DNA from: Cladosporium sp. IMV 00045
Lineage: Eukaryota; Ascomycota; Dothideomycetes; Cladosporiales; Cladosporiaceae
Assembly (NCBI GenBank): GCA_001931905.2
Contig: MSJI02000661.1
Span: 40,144-104,143, forward strand
Direction of reading: 5' to 3'
DNA: 64,000 nt
Positions 10,036 through 20,838 of the stretch are shown here, in pieces. The position numbers and the translations under genes were made by a program. Below the pieces are notes generated by a model. That model was given only the letters and a program-made list of their open reading frames with translations, searched no databases and was not told where the DNA came from. Each line of letters opens with the position of its first letter. The first letter of the stretch is position 1.

Positions 10036-12573
10036 TGAGATGTGGTTTTGAATGGCGGGAGGAGTGGTTTGTGTGTGTGTGTGTGAGTGTGTAGGAGGTG
10101 TTGGTAGGAGCAGTCGAGGGAAAGTTGTAGGACGTCTGTTTGCTCCTTCCATTTGGCAGGTGCGACATGTGAACTAGAGCAGGAAGGTGCTCTCGACGGC
10201 AGGAGGCTGTTTTGAATATCCCAAGCTTGATGATACGATCACGACGATCGTGGAGATGTCTCGTTCAAGAATCGTTTCTCTCAACGACAAGGCTATCCTT
10301 GGTAAGACCATGCCTGATGATACGACCATAACGACTGCAGCCGCCGTAACTAGCATTTACCTCGATCATTTCAACGTCTCTTTCCTGCGGACCCGGCTTT
10401 GGAGAAGTCACCCTCCTTCGTCATCCAGGTCAGCACGACAAACTGGCTTCCCACGGCCGTTGGAACATGGCAAAATGCAAGAACGCTTGGGACCGGAATC
10501 ATTACTCTCTCTCCGGTTGAAGAAAGTTGTAAGATTATGCCAAATGATACGATCGTAGCCATTGCGGGAATGCTGGGTTCAAGAACCGCCGCTCTCAATA
10601 CCATGAGATCAGTACTTACGGACTACGCCTGACGAGACTACCATAGCAGTTCTGGAGATGCTGTATCCAAGCGTAGTTCCTCTCCGTGGTACGAATCACT
10701 ACTGATAGGCTATGCCTAATGATATTACCACAAACGTCGCGGAGATGCCGAGTTCAAGGATGGTTCATCTCTGTGTTAGGAAATCAGTACTAGCAGACTA
10801 TCCCTGATGATACTATTACAACGAAACTGAAGAATCTTGATCTGGACGTCGCTTCTCTCAACTATGTAGGAGCTTTCTAGATAGGATATTCTCGCTGGTA
10901 TCACCTTGATGAGTGCAGAGATCTTACGGATAGCTAACACATCTTTCAGCGGCATTGCAACTGCTTCTATATGCTATATTTGATGGTACAACCGCGGAGT
11001 ACCTAGGAGATAACAGACCAGCGACTTCTTACTTCCCAAAAGGTAAGTCTAATATCATGAAGCTATAGTTGAACGCGCCTGCACAGACGCACTGGGAATG
11101 TCAAGGTCGGTCTGTTGCTCTTCTCAAAGGTGAAGTCTTGAATGCGGTCGACTACGCCTGACGATTGTTGCGCCAGGCGCGCTGAGATGAGGTTACTGGC
11201 ACGCGTCAGATATCGCGTCTCTCGGCAGTGCTATCATCGTTCGATGTCGCTACACCTAATGGCACTTGCATGAAGTAAGCTGAGAAGAAATCGAGGCCAT
11301 AGCACCTGAGAGTGACTCTGCTTTATACTTGTTGCACTTCTTTGACACCTTCAATATTTGTGACCTCCCAGAATTGGAACCATCGAATACACATCAGTCA
11401 CATAGGTATTTGGTGTTGTGACTAGCTCATGAATGCAGAGTATCGATCAAAACATTTGAGACCTAGATCGATCATACAGTGATCCTATCATTCTGCTTGC
11501 CTTTCGAAACTTGGACAACACCGATCGTAGTTATAACCGAACTCAATGCTAGGGAAGCAAAGCCAGGATTTACCCCTAGGCAAAAGAATATCATAGCTAA
11601 CATGTATCTCTAAATGAGCCAAACACATGTTCTGTACACGAGATTGTCTTGATCCTGGATAAATTTTATTGTACATATGCCAAAATCTCTGTTAGAAGTG
11701 ACAGCCCCTTTGTCCTGCCAGTATGATTGTTTTGTGAAATCTACTTCCTGTATCGGGCCGCATTTTACCCTAGCGTCTCTCAAGAGACAACATATGTCCT
11801 GACAGGAGACCTTCGCCGGTAAAAGTGGATACCATCCAGAGATGATTGATTGAATGCTTATATCGAGAGTGCTCAACACGAAAAAGATGTTTCAATCGTT
11901 GGGATAATTAGTGTTCGTACCATCCTCGCAAAGTTAGTGTTAAAGCAACGATTCGAGGCTGACGGCTAGCAGCACATCTCAGTACCTTGCCTCTTCATAT
12001 GTATTCATACCATCACCTTCCGACGGAGGAATTGTTCTTGAATCTACGGTAGATTCTTTGCCTAGATCCAGCATCTCAACTATCTGATGATTCTCCTGTC
12101 CATGTATCCTCGCCTTAGATATATGGTAACTGCTTGCAATTTTGGAGAGGTCGATTCAGAAAACACTCTACCTACGTGATACAGTTATGCACTTTTGCTC
12201 ACATCATCGCCTTTCAACGGTGGAATTGTGTTTGAATCTACGGAGAGATCCTCAGCCTCGACCCAGCATCTCAATTCTCAGATGATTCCCGATGCATGTA
12301 TCCTCGCCTTCGGCATACGGTAATTGCTTGTAATGGTGGCAGAATTGAGTCAAGAGACATCACATTCCCGTGATAAAATGATGCACTTTTAGTAGTGTCT
12401 TCACCTTCATCCTCAAACGAGACCTTTAAAGACCGAGGCATGTGCTTACATAAGCGGGTGATCCTCGGAAGTGCTTGCTTCCCGTGTCGCGCGTCGCGAC
12501 TCGCATTGCTTTGAACAATCACTTCAACTCCAACTACTTCTCTTCCTGAACGTTTCTATGTAGTAATGCCACC
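10036..12573. repeat. Spacer of degenerate tandem repeats, left copy
   Basis: No protein gene is seen. From 10229 a degenerate unit recurs with starts at 10229, 10316, 10543, 10631, 10718 and 10806 (87-88 base spacing except one interrupted interval). Each starts with a variant of GATGATACGA, then GGAGATG, TTCAAG and CTCTC. From 12011 two direct copies of a 194-base unit run to about 12398, each containing GGAATTGT, TTGAATCTACGG, CAGCATCTCAA and TGCACTTTT. The right-hand units contain reverse complements of the left-hand GATGATAYGA and GAGATG words, so the spacer is partly inverted. A GT-rich microsatellite at 10068-10092 lies in the small gene's leader. Confidence 0.7.
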
Positions 12574-13922
12574 ATGAGTGGAGGCAGGCCAGACTACTAC
12601 CGGGAGCAAGCCCGGTCGGCATACAAGCGCAAGGACTACAGAAATGCGCTACAACTCTTCGACCGCGCGATCGGCCGCTCGCCGACGGTCGAACTCTACG
12701 ACAACCGCGCGGCATGCAACGATAAGCTGAACCAGTTACCAAATGCCCTCAAGGACGCCAAGAAGGCCATCCAGCTCGCCAGAGAGGATCCGCGTGGCTA
12801 CATTCGTGCTGGCAACATCCTTGTCAAAATGGACAAGAAGAAGGTGGCGCTGGAAGTCTACGACCACGGTTTGAGGAGCGTCAAGCACGTCGGAATCAGC
12901 TACGAGGTACGGTGTTCTGACGCCGAAAATCCTATCAAGCTCTTCACTAATCATCTCACAGACACTGAGAAAGGTCCAAAGCGAACTATTTGCCGAATTA
13001 GCACCAGAGAAAAGCGTGGATCCCCTCTCACGCTTTCCAGTTGAGCTCGCCGAGCAGACCTTGGGCTACCTAAGCTTCAAACAACTCATGAATGTATGCC
13101 GTGTATCGAAAAAATGGACCACCTTCATCAATGGCTCACCAAATCTGTGGCGCGACCTCGACCTTTCTCACGCTCGACGCAAAGTGAAGAATGCCTTCGT
13201 CAGCAGAGCAATCAACATTGGCCGCTTGAAATTGAAAGCTGCAACTCTCGGCAATTTGTACGACTTCCACAAAGTTATTCGAGCCCTGGCCAACTCTGGT
13301 ACACTTGAAAACCTCACTTTACTGGACGATCATGTCATTACCGATGACACGAGCCGCGATTTTTCCCGGTTCAATAATCTTAAATTGCTGGACTTTCGGG
13401 GTGCAGTAACACATCATGCCAGGGTGGTGAGAATTCTTCATAGTCTTTCTCCTACACTTGAGGTGGTCCGGTTTGAGAAACTGATGTTAGCCCCTTATGG
13501 AGTTCAGCTACCCCTGCTCCCTGCTGTTGAATTTCCGAAGCTGCGAACCTTGGAAATCACCACCCCAAGCTTTGGCACAGACCTGGACCAATCTGTCTTT
13601 GTGTTCCACAGAAAGATGCGCAACCTTGAGAAGATAAAACTGCACGAATACCAACCGGTTCATATCCACGACGTACTGGAGTTTCAAGAGCTGAGGCAAT
13701 TGACACACCTGGACCTCCTGCTGAATATCTCCCATGCGAACAAGATCAGAGTTCCGGGGACTCTCAAGTCTTTCGCGATCGCGACGTGGAAACCTAGTCA
13801 CGCTCATTTCTTCGATAACCATCCAAACTATCCTCCACTTCGATGGCACTTATCTCATTTGGAAGAGCTGAGAATATGTGTGGCCGATGTCCCATTCCAC
13901 TGCCTCGGGCTTGTATTAAAGA
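12574..13922 (+). CDS. pof3: TPR / F-box / leucine-rich repeat protein, pof3/Dia2-like (left copy, cut by gap)
   Basis: The model is join(12574..12906, 12962..13922 and beyond). Exon 1 encodes 111 residues with tetratricopeptide-type helices (YKRKDYRNALQLFDRAI, YDNRAACNDKL). Exon 2 opens with an F-box (DPLSRFPVELAEQTLGYLSF) and leucine-rich repeats, then stops at the N run, losing about 140 residues present in the right copy. Relative to that copy there are around a dozen scattered amino-acid changes (for example SGGRP for TEGRT at the start) and no stop, so this reads as a functional diverged allele or homeolog. The intron (55 bases, GTACGG...CACAG) is conserved in position. Confidence 0.8.
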
Positions 13923-13942
13923 NNNNNNNNNNNNNNNNNNNN
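13923..13942. other. Assembly gap of 20 N
   Basis: A run of exactly 20 undetermined bases joins pof3 sequence directly to ade17 sequence. The true distance is unknown. Open frames spanning the gap are artefacts. Confidence 0.99.
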
Positions 13943-15052
13943 TCTTGGCAGTGGGCTGGTCGACCTCGCGAGAGAGGGCGATCACGTCGCCAAAGCTGCT
14001 CATGCGGTCGGCACCGCGGGCGCGGGCGTAGGCCTGCGCGAGGCCGGAGCTCTCAATGCCGGCGATGTCGTCGACCATGTAGACCTTGCGCTCGGCCTCG
14101 GTGAGGGGCACGCCAATGGCGGCGCCAGCGGGGGAGACGTGCTTGAAAGAGGCGGCGGCGGGGTAGTCGAGAGCGGTGTCGAGCTCCTTGACGAGTTGCC
14201 ACGCGTTGAGGGCATCGAGCAGGTTGATGTAGCCGGGGGAGCCAGCAAGAGCCTTGAAGGGAAGTTTGCCTTCGGTCACGTAGGCGGAGGCGGGCTTCTG
14301 GTGAGGGTTGGCACCGTAGCGGAGGGTGAGCTGCTGGTCGCCCTCGCCAGCGTACTTCCTGCGGAAGAACTCAGAGATGGCAGAGTCGTAGTCGGCGGTG
14401 TGGGTGAAGGCCTTGAGGGCGTATTGTTGCCTGCTCTTCTCGGTGACCTCGCCCTTCTCGAGCTCCTTGAGGAACTCGTGGTAGTCCTCGGGGTCGCTGA
14501 GGATGGTGACGCGGTTGTGGTTCTTGGCCGCGGCGCGAAGCAGAGTCACGCCGCCGATGTCAATCTCCTCGACGGCCTCGGGGATAGTCACGTTGACCTT
14601 GGCGATGGTGTCCTTGAAGGGGTAGAGGTTGCAAATGACATAGTCGACCTTGGAGATGTTCTGGTCGGCGAGGTCCTTCTCGTCCGAGGCCAGGTCGCGA
14701 GCGAGTATGCCGGCGTGGACGGCCGGGTGGAGGGTCTTGACGCGGCCAGCGAGCATCTCCGGGGCCTTGGTGATGGCAGAGACATCCCTAGGCGTGGGCA
14801 GTCAGACCAATGGGTTCTCTCCAACTTTGATATGATTCCGCCACCAATCGCTCTTTTGGTCTTCTCTCTCTGTCTTTTTCAACAGGGTCAAACATACTCA
14901 ACAGGGAAGCCGGCCTCCTTGATCATCTTCGAGGTGCCGCCAGACGCGAGCAGGCGGACATTCTGCTTGACCAGGCCCTTAGCGAGGTCGAGCAGGCCGG
15001 TCTTGTTGTAGACCGACAAGATGGCGATCTTCTGGGGCGTTTCGGAAGCCAT
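13943..15052 (-). CDS. ade17: AICAR transformylase / IMP cyclohydrolase (right copy, 3' part lost at gap)
   Basis: The model is complement(join(13943..14787, 14898..15052)), giving the first 333 codons. The intron is 110 bases against 111 in the left copy. Over the long shared part of exon 2 I see one amino-acid difference (Gln for His in the GEGDQxLTLRYG segment) although many third positions differ, so purifying selection has kept both versions. The [11 protein letters not shown] active-site segment is present. The missing 3' third is a product of the gap, not an observed deletion. Confidence 0.9.
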
Positions 15053-15597
15053 TGTGTGTTGCTGTCGCTTCTTTCGTCGCGGTTGGGCAAAGAAGACAGT
15101 GACGGGAAGTGGTACAGAAACAATTCAGTAGTCGTAGTCACTCCGGTCAGCGATTATCAAAGTCGTGCCGATCTCGCAAATTTGACTGACAGCCCCACCA
15201 CGACGAAGACTCAAGCCCCCCTCCTGTTGGAGAAGTGACGTGCGGCTCTGCGTTGTGATTATTTCGTTGTGTGCATGTTGATTGGCTGGTGGTACAGAGA
15301 ACGGGGTGGATGAAGTCCGGCCCCCAAAGCGGAGGGATCTTTGCTAGGATCAGGGTCTGGCAGTGAGGTTCCGTGTCTGTGCGTGTGTGCCGACGTGATG
15401 TCGGGTCGTAATGCTCGTCGTGTTTTCCTTCTAATATACAATGGACCAATTGCGAAACTGCGTGCTCTGGCCAAAAAAGCAGAGAAACAGAAGACAAAAC
15501 AACCATTGGATGTTCAGGGTAACACCAAAAAACGCGTAACGTCATGTCTCCAACCAGAATAACCCACCGTCTGTCTCTTCGATAATGATCAATTCGC
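15053..15597. other. Upstream region of ade17, right copy
   Basis: It matches 8968-9508 except for a strongly diverged part around 15430-15530. It holds promoter and leader sequence only. Confidence 0.5.
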
Positions 15598-16125
15598 CTA
15601 CTCCCAAGGCTCTGAACGCATCAACACCCAGCGAACGTTCTCTTCGACTTCCAGTTCCCTCATACTGTCGGCAAATGTGTAGTACATGAGTGGGTGCCTG
15701 AAGAATAGCTGGTCGATGGTCCATCTGGCCGTTGGATCGTTGGAGAAGTGCGCTGCTTGCTCCATCTTCCAAAACAAAACCGGCTTGTCGACGACGGCGA
15801 CGACCTTCGACGGCCCCTCTCCCCCGACTGCAGAGTCCTTCCTCTCTTTGGCGGTGTTTGGCTGGCTCTCGTAGCGCAGCTGGTCGCGGTCCAGGGAAAC
15901 CCACGGGACCTCCTGGGATTGCGCGTCATTCTCGCGCGCTTTCTCTGCCTCAAGACGCTCCTTGAGGAGGTCTTGGGCGCGCTGCGCCTCCTGGCGCTCT
16001 TCTTCGATCAGGCGGTCGAGCGCGGCGCGTTGTCTCAAGTAAAAAAAGAGGCGATCGATCCCCTCTCTGTCGAGGGTCACAATGCGACCTGCCGGCATGG
16101 TGTTGTGGTGAGAGGTTGGTGCCAT
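15598..16125 (-). CDS. Small coiled-coil protein of unknown function (right copy, intact)
   Basis: This is 175 codons in a single exon, with start ATG at 16125. A second in-frame ATG nine codons later (MPAGRIVTLDREG) is an alternative start. Residues about 29-70 are rich in Arg, Glu, Ala and Leu and likely form a coiled coil (LIEEERQEAQRAQDLLKERL). The C-terminal half has an aromatic pattern (VLFWKMEQAAHFSNDPTARW, YYTFADS) that looks folded. I do not recognise a family. Preservation of the same codons in the broken left copy supports its being a real gene. A GT-microsatellite lies in its leader at 16158-16180. Confidence 0.62.
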   Translation of the reverse strand: MAPTSHHNTMPAGRIVTLDREGIDRLFFYLRQRAALDRLIEEERQEAQRAQDLLKERLEAEKARENDAQSQEVPWVSLDRDQLRYESQPNTAKERKDSAVGGEGPSKVVAVVDKPVLFWKMEQAAHFSNDPTARWTIDQLFFRHPLMYYTFADSMRELEVEENVRWVLMRSEPWE

Positions 16126-19067
16126 TGAGATGTGGTTTTGAATGGCGGGAGGAGATAGAGTGTGTGTGTGTGGTGTGTGTAGTTCGTGCTGGTATGAGCA
16201 GTCGAGGGGAAGTTATAGGACGTCTGTTTGCTCCTTCCATTTGGCAGGTGCAACATGTGAGTTAGAGCAGGAAGGTGCTCTCGACGGCAAGAAGCCATTT
16301 TCAGTATGTCTTGCTCGATGATACGACCACGACGGTTATGGAGATGCCTGGTTCAAGAATTGTTTCTCTCAATGGCAAGAGGGCATCCTTGATTTGACCA
16401 TCCCTGATGGTACGATCACGACAACTGCAGTCGCTGTCGCTAGCCGTTAGTTCGACCATTCCAACATCTCCATCCTGCGGTACCCGACTGTGAAAAAGCC
16501 ACTCTCTTCCATCGTCCAGGTTTAGCACGACAAACTGGCTCCCCATGGCCGTTGGAACATGGCAAGATGCAGGAACGCTTGGGACCGGAATCATTACTCG
16601 CTCTCTCTCTCCGGTGGAAGAAAATTGTAACATTATGCCTGATGATACGATCATAGCCATTACGGAGATGCCGGTCTCAAGAATCGTCCCTCTCAATACC
16701 ACGAGACTGCGGAGCGCGTTCTCAAAGGAAGGGTCATCGATGAAGCCGTCAGGGACGTCCACCAAGTTCATGTGGGCCGTCGGTCCATAGGTAAACGAAA
16801 ACTCGACCGTACGGTTGTACTTACAGACTATGTCTGATGATGCTACCAAAAGGATCGCAGAGATGTTGGGTTCAAGCATGATTCCTCTCTGTGCTGGGAG
16901 ATCAGTACTGGCAGACTATGCCTGATGATACGACCATAATGAATCCGGAGACACTTGATCTGGATGTCGCTTCTCTCAACTGTATAGGAGCTTTCTCGCT
17001 AGGATAGCTTCGCTGGTATCACCTTGGTGAGTGTGGAGATTATATCGATAGCTAACACATCTCTCAACGGCGTTACCACTGCTTCCATATGCTCTATATG
17101 ACGGTACGATCACGAAGTACCTGGGATATCACAGGCCGGCGACTGCTTAAGTTTCAGGAGTTGGGTCTAGTCTTATGAAGCTATAGTTGACAGCACCCGT
17201 ACAGACGCGCTCGGAATGTCAAGGTCGATCTGTTGCTCTTCTCAAAGATGAAGTCTTGAGTTCGATCGACTATGTCTGACGGTTATTGCGCGAAACGCGC
17301 TGAGGCAGAACTACTGGAACGCGTTAAATATTGCGTCTCTCGGTAGTGCTATCATTGTTCGACGTCGCTACACCTAATGGCACTTGCATGAAGTAAGCTG
17401 GGAATCAATCGAGGACATAGCACCTGAGAGTGACTCTGCTTTATACTTCTTGCACTTCATTGAAATCTTCGATATTTGTGATCTTCCAGAATTGAAACAA
17501 TCGAATGCACATCAGTAGCATAGGTACTTGGGGTTGTGACTAGCTCATGAATGCACAGTATCGATCAAACATTTGAGACCTAGATCGATCATCTAGTGAT
17601 CCTATCATTCTACTTGCCATCAGAGGCCGAGCGCTGTCATTGTCTCTTCGTCGATAACTCGAGACTTGGACAACCCCGATCGTGGTTATGAATAAACTCA
17701 ACGCTAGGTAAGCAGTGCCAGGACCCACTCCCAAGTGTGTTAAAACAGCATCATACCTAACATGCATACCGAAATGAGCCAAAATCGATGTTTGTGACGC
17801 GAGTTTGTCTTGAACCCGGCGAGATTTGATTGTGCTCGAACTAAAGTTTCTATTAGAAGAGACGACATCTCTATCCCGTCGCTGTTTTTGTTCTGTGGAA
17901 TCTACTCCTGTATCGGGCTTCATTTTACCCTAGCGTCTCTAAAGAGACATCACATGTCCTGGCAAAAGACTTTTGCCGAAGAACGCGTATTCCATCCAGA
18001 GAGGATTCATCTAATGCTTATACCAAGATTGCTAAGTAGAAAAGATGTTTTGGTCGCCGGAACATTTGAACGATAAAGACAATTTTCAGCATCATCAATG
18101 TAACTTCTGCTCGTACATCATGACAAACAAGACGAATCGTTTCAAGACGATGAGAGAGCATCTCTCAAAGTCGTTTTTCTCAGCGACAGCAGAAGTCATT
18201 TTTGCTTATGCCCTCATTCTCAGCAATAGGCATATGCTTTGAGGCGTGGAGGAAGATGTAACTTTGCAGCTCATCTCAGCATCGCGAAGATTCAGTTGTA
18301 CTCGTGGCATCGATCCTCATGCTATGAACATGCTCAGAATCGAGAAAATACGTGCAGAACGTTTCAGTACACCTCAGCATTCTCAACGTTCAATGGTATT
18401 CGTACCATCCTCGCTGGTGTTGAAGCAACGATTCAATCTGATACGAGAGGCTGGTCACTGACAGCACATCTCAGCATCTTGACTCTTCATATGTACTCAT
18501 ATCATCACTTTCCGACTGAAGGTTTATTCTTGAATATAATGAGAGTTCTTCTGCGTAGACCTAGCATCTCAACTATCTGGTGATTCTCCTGTGCATGTCT
18601 CATCGCCTTCGATATACGGTAAATGCTTGCAAATTCGGAGAGATTGACCTAGTAAACACTGCATCTCTGTGAAACACTTTTACACATTTACTCATATCAT
18701 CGCCTTTCGATAGGGTAGTTGTTTTAGAATCTACGAAGAGATCCTCAGCCTAGACCCAGCATCTCAATCTTCGAAGCATTCTCGTATGCCTTTATCCTCG
18801 CCGTCAACATACGGCAATTGCTTGAAACGCGGGAGAAATTGAATCGAGAAACCTCACATCTCCGTGATACAATGACGCATTTTTAGTAGTATCTTCACCT
18901 TCATCCTCGAACGAGACCTTCAATGATCGAGGCACGTGCTTATATAAGCGGGTATTTGTCGGAAGTGCTTGCTCCCCGCGTCGCGCGTCGCGACTCGCAT
19001 TGCTTTGAACAATCACTCCAACTCCAACTACTTCTCTTCCTGGACCTTTCTATATAGTAATGCCACC
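16126..19067. repeat. Spacer of degenerate tandem repeats, right copy
   Basis: This is the counterpart of 10036-12573. GATGATACGA-type units start at 16317, 16406, 16641, 16836 and 16924; the interval 16641-16836 holds about 110 bases of unrelated sequence where the left copy has regular units. The long direct repeat occurs at 18503 and 18698 (195-base spacing). Extra units with a CATCTCAGCATC word occupy about 18070-18390 and are absent on the left. A 192-codon minus-strand frame (16301-16879) crosses the array and shows repeated ILEPGIS-like peptides. Because the 88-base period is not a multiple of three, I treat it as non-coding. Confidence 0.7.
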
Positions 19068-20838
19068 ATGACTGAGGGCAGAACAGACTACTACCGGGAG
19101 CAAGCCCGGTCGGCATACAAGCGCAAAGACTACAAAAATGCGCTACAACTCTTCGACCGCGCGATCGGCCGCTCGCCGACGGTCGAACTCTATGACAACC
19201 GCGCGGCATGCAATGACAAGCTGAACCAGTTGCCAAATGCTCTCAAGGATGCCAAGAAGGCCATTCAGCTCGCCAGAGAGGATCCGCGTGGCTATATTCG
19301 TGCTGGCAACATCCTTGTCAAAATGGACAAGAAGAAGGTGGCGCTGGAAGTCTACGACCACGGTCTGAAGAGCGTCAAGCACGTCGGAATCAGCTACGAG
19401 GTACTATGTTCTCACGTTTTGGATCCTATCAAGCCCTTCACTAATGATTTCACAGACACTGAGAAAGGTCCAAAGTCAACTATTGGCCGAATTAGCACCA
19501 GAGAACAGCGTAGATCCCCTTTCACGCTTTCCAGTTGAGCTCGCCGAGCAGACCTTGGGCTACCTGAGCTTCAAACAACTCATGAACGTATGCCGTGTTT
19601 CAAAAAAATGGTCAACCTTCATCAATGGCTCACCAAATCTGTGGCGCGACCTCGACCTTTCTCACGCTCGACGCAAAGTGAAGAATGCCTTCGTTAGCAG
19701 AGCAATCAACGTTGGCCGCATGAAATTGAAAGCTGCAACTCTCGGCAATCTGTACGACTTCCACAAAGTTATTCGCGCCCTGGCCAATTCTGGTACACTT
19801 GAAGATCTCACTTTACTGGACGATCACGTCATTACCGATGACACGAGCCGCGATTTTTACCGGTTCAATAATCTTAAATTGCTGGAGTTTCGGGGTGCAG
19901 TAACACATCACGCCAGGGTGGTGAGAATTCTTCAGAGTCTTGCTCCTACACTTGAGGTGGTCCGGTTTGAGAAACTGATGTTAGCCCCTTATGGAGTTCA
20001 GCTACCCCTGCTCCCTGCTGTTGAATTTCCGAAGCTGCGAACTTTGGAAATCACCACCCCAAGCTTTGGCACAGACCTGGACCAATCTGTCTTTGTGTTC
20101 CACAGAAAGATGCGCAACCTTGAGAAGATAAAACTGCACGAATACCAACCGGTTCATATCCACGACGTACTAGATTTTCAAGAGCTGAGGCAACTGACAC
20201 ACCTGGACCTCTTGCTGAACATCTCCCATGCGAACAAGATCAGAGTTCCGGGGACGCTCAAGTCTTTCGCGATCGCGACATGGAAACCTAGTCACGCTCA
20301 TTTCTTCGATAACCATCCAAACTATCCTCCACTTCGATGGCACTTATCTCATTTGGAAGAGCTGAGAATATGTGTGGCCGATGTCCCATTCCACTGCCTC
20401 GGGCTTGTATTAAAGACAGATGCAGAATATAGCGAGGCGCCACCTGCCCTTTTACGAACCCTTTCCATGGCTAAGAGCAATGTCGGTAGAGACGGTGCGC
20501 TCACAACGCGTCTCGGAGCAGGAGTCGATGGCATAATGCACTCGCGTCTCGCTGCGCTCGAGAGGTTCAGCCTTGAGGGATGCTTGGATCCTGATGACAA
20601 CACCATGGCTTTGATCAAAGAACACGTGCCCAAGCTACGCTCTTTGAACGTGAGCGGGTCTGTCGTCACCGGCGCAGGGATCAAATCGCTCATTGAGTTG
20701 GGCTATCTGAAGCACCTCGTTGCCTATGATTGTCGTTACTTGGGCTTGGACGCTGTCGAGTGGGCGCGCAAGGCAGGTGTGAGAGTTGAGTATGGGATGA
20801 CAACAAACCTGTCTGGGGGCAAGAAAGTCAGGTATTGA
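19068..20838 (+). CDS. pof3: TPR / F-box / leucine-rich repeat protein, pof3/Dia2-like (right copy, complete)
   Basis: The model is join(19068..19400, 19456..20838), 571 residues. The order is TPR-like helices (about 5-110), an F-box (about 130-175, PLSRFPVELAEQTLGYLSF then WSTFINGSPNLWRDLDL), and leucine-rich repeats to the end (NLKLLEFRGAV, LRTLEITTP, HLEELRICV, LRSLNVSGS). That architecture and length are those of fission yeast Pof3 and budding yeast Dia2, SCF ubiquitin-ligase receptors acting in replication and genome stability. The assignment rests on architecture, not an alignment. The 55-base intron sits just after the TPR part and its splice restores SYE-TLRKVQSQ. Confidence 0.82.

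Larger units (their letters stand above)
7857..13922. repeat. Left copy of the ade17-small gene-pof3 block
   Basis: This 6066-base segment is repeated in the same orientation and order at 13943-20416. It starts inside ade17, takes in its promoter, a broken small coiled-coil gene and a repeat-filled spacer, and ends inside pof3 exactly at the N run. Coding stretches match closely, with mostly synonymous changes in ade17. Spacers differ by many substitutions and indels, so the right copy is about 400 bases longer. Confidence 0.93.
13943..20416. repeat. Right copy of the ade17-small gene-pof3 block
   Basis: This 6474-base segment corresponds to 7857-13922. It begins inside ade17 at the gap and runs in the same order through the small gene, the repeat spacer and pof3. 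Position 13943 matches 7857, and 20416 matches 13922. After 20416 pof3 continues to its proper end. The extra length lies mainly in the repeat spacer, including about 300 bases at 18070-18390 with no left-copy counterpart. Confidence 0.93.

Noticed and set aside
10229..10895. C/D-box snoRNA array
   Set aside because: CTGATGA junctions and unit size prompted the idea, but terminal stems, proper C/D spacing and guide elements were not found.
13016..14756. Open frames that run across the N gap on both strands
   Set aside because: They fuse pof3 with antisense ade17, or ade17 with antisense pof3, through unknown bases, so the products are artefacts of the join.
16301..16879. 192-codon minus-strand frame with repeated ILEPGIS-type peptides
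   Set aside because: The peptide repeats come from a DNA repeat whose 87-88 base period shifts frame. The equivalent left-block sequence is not open, so coding is unlikely.
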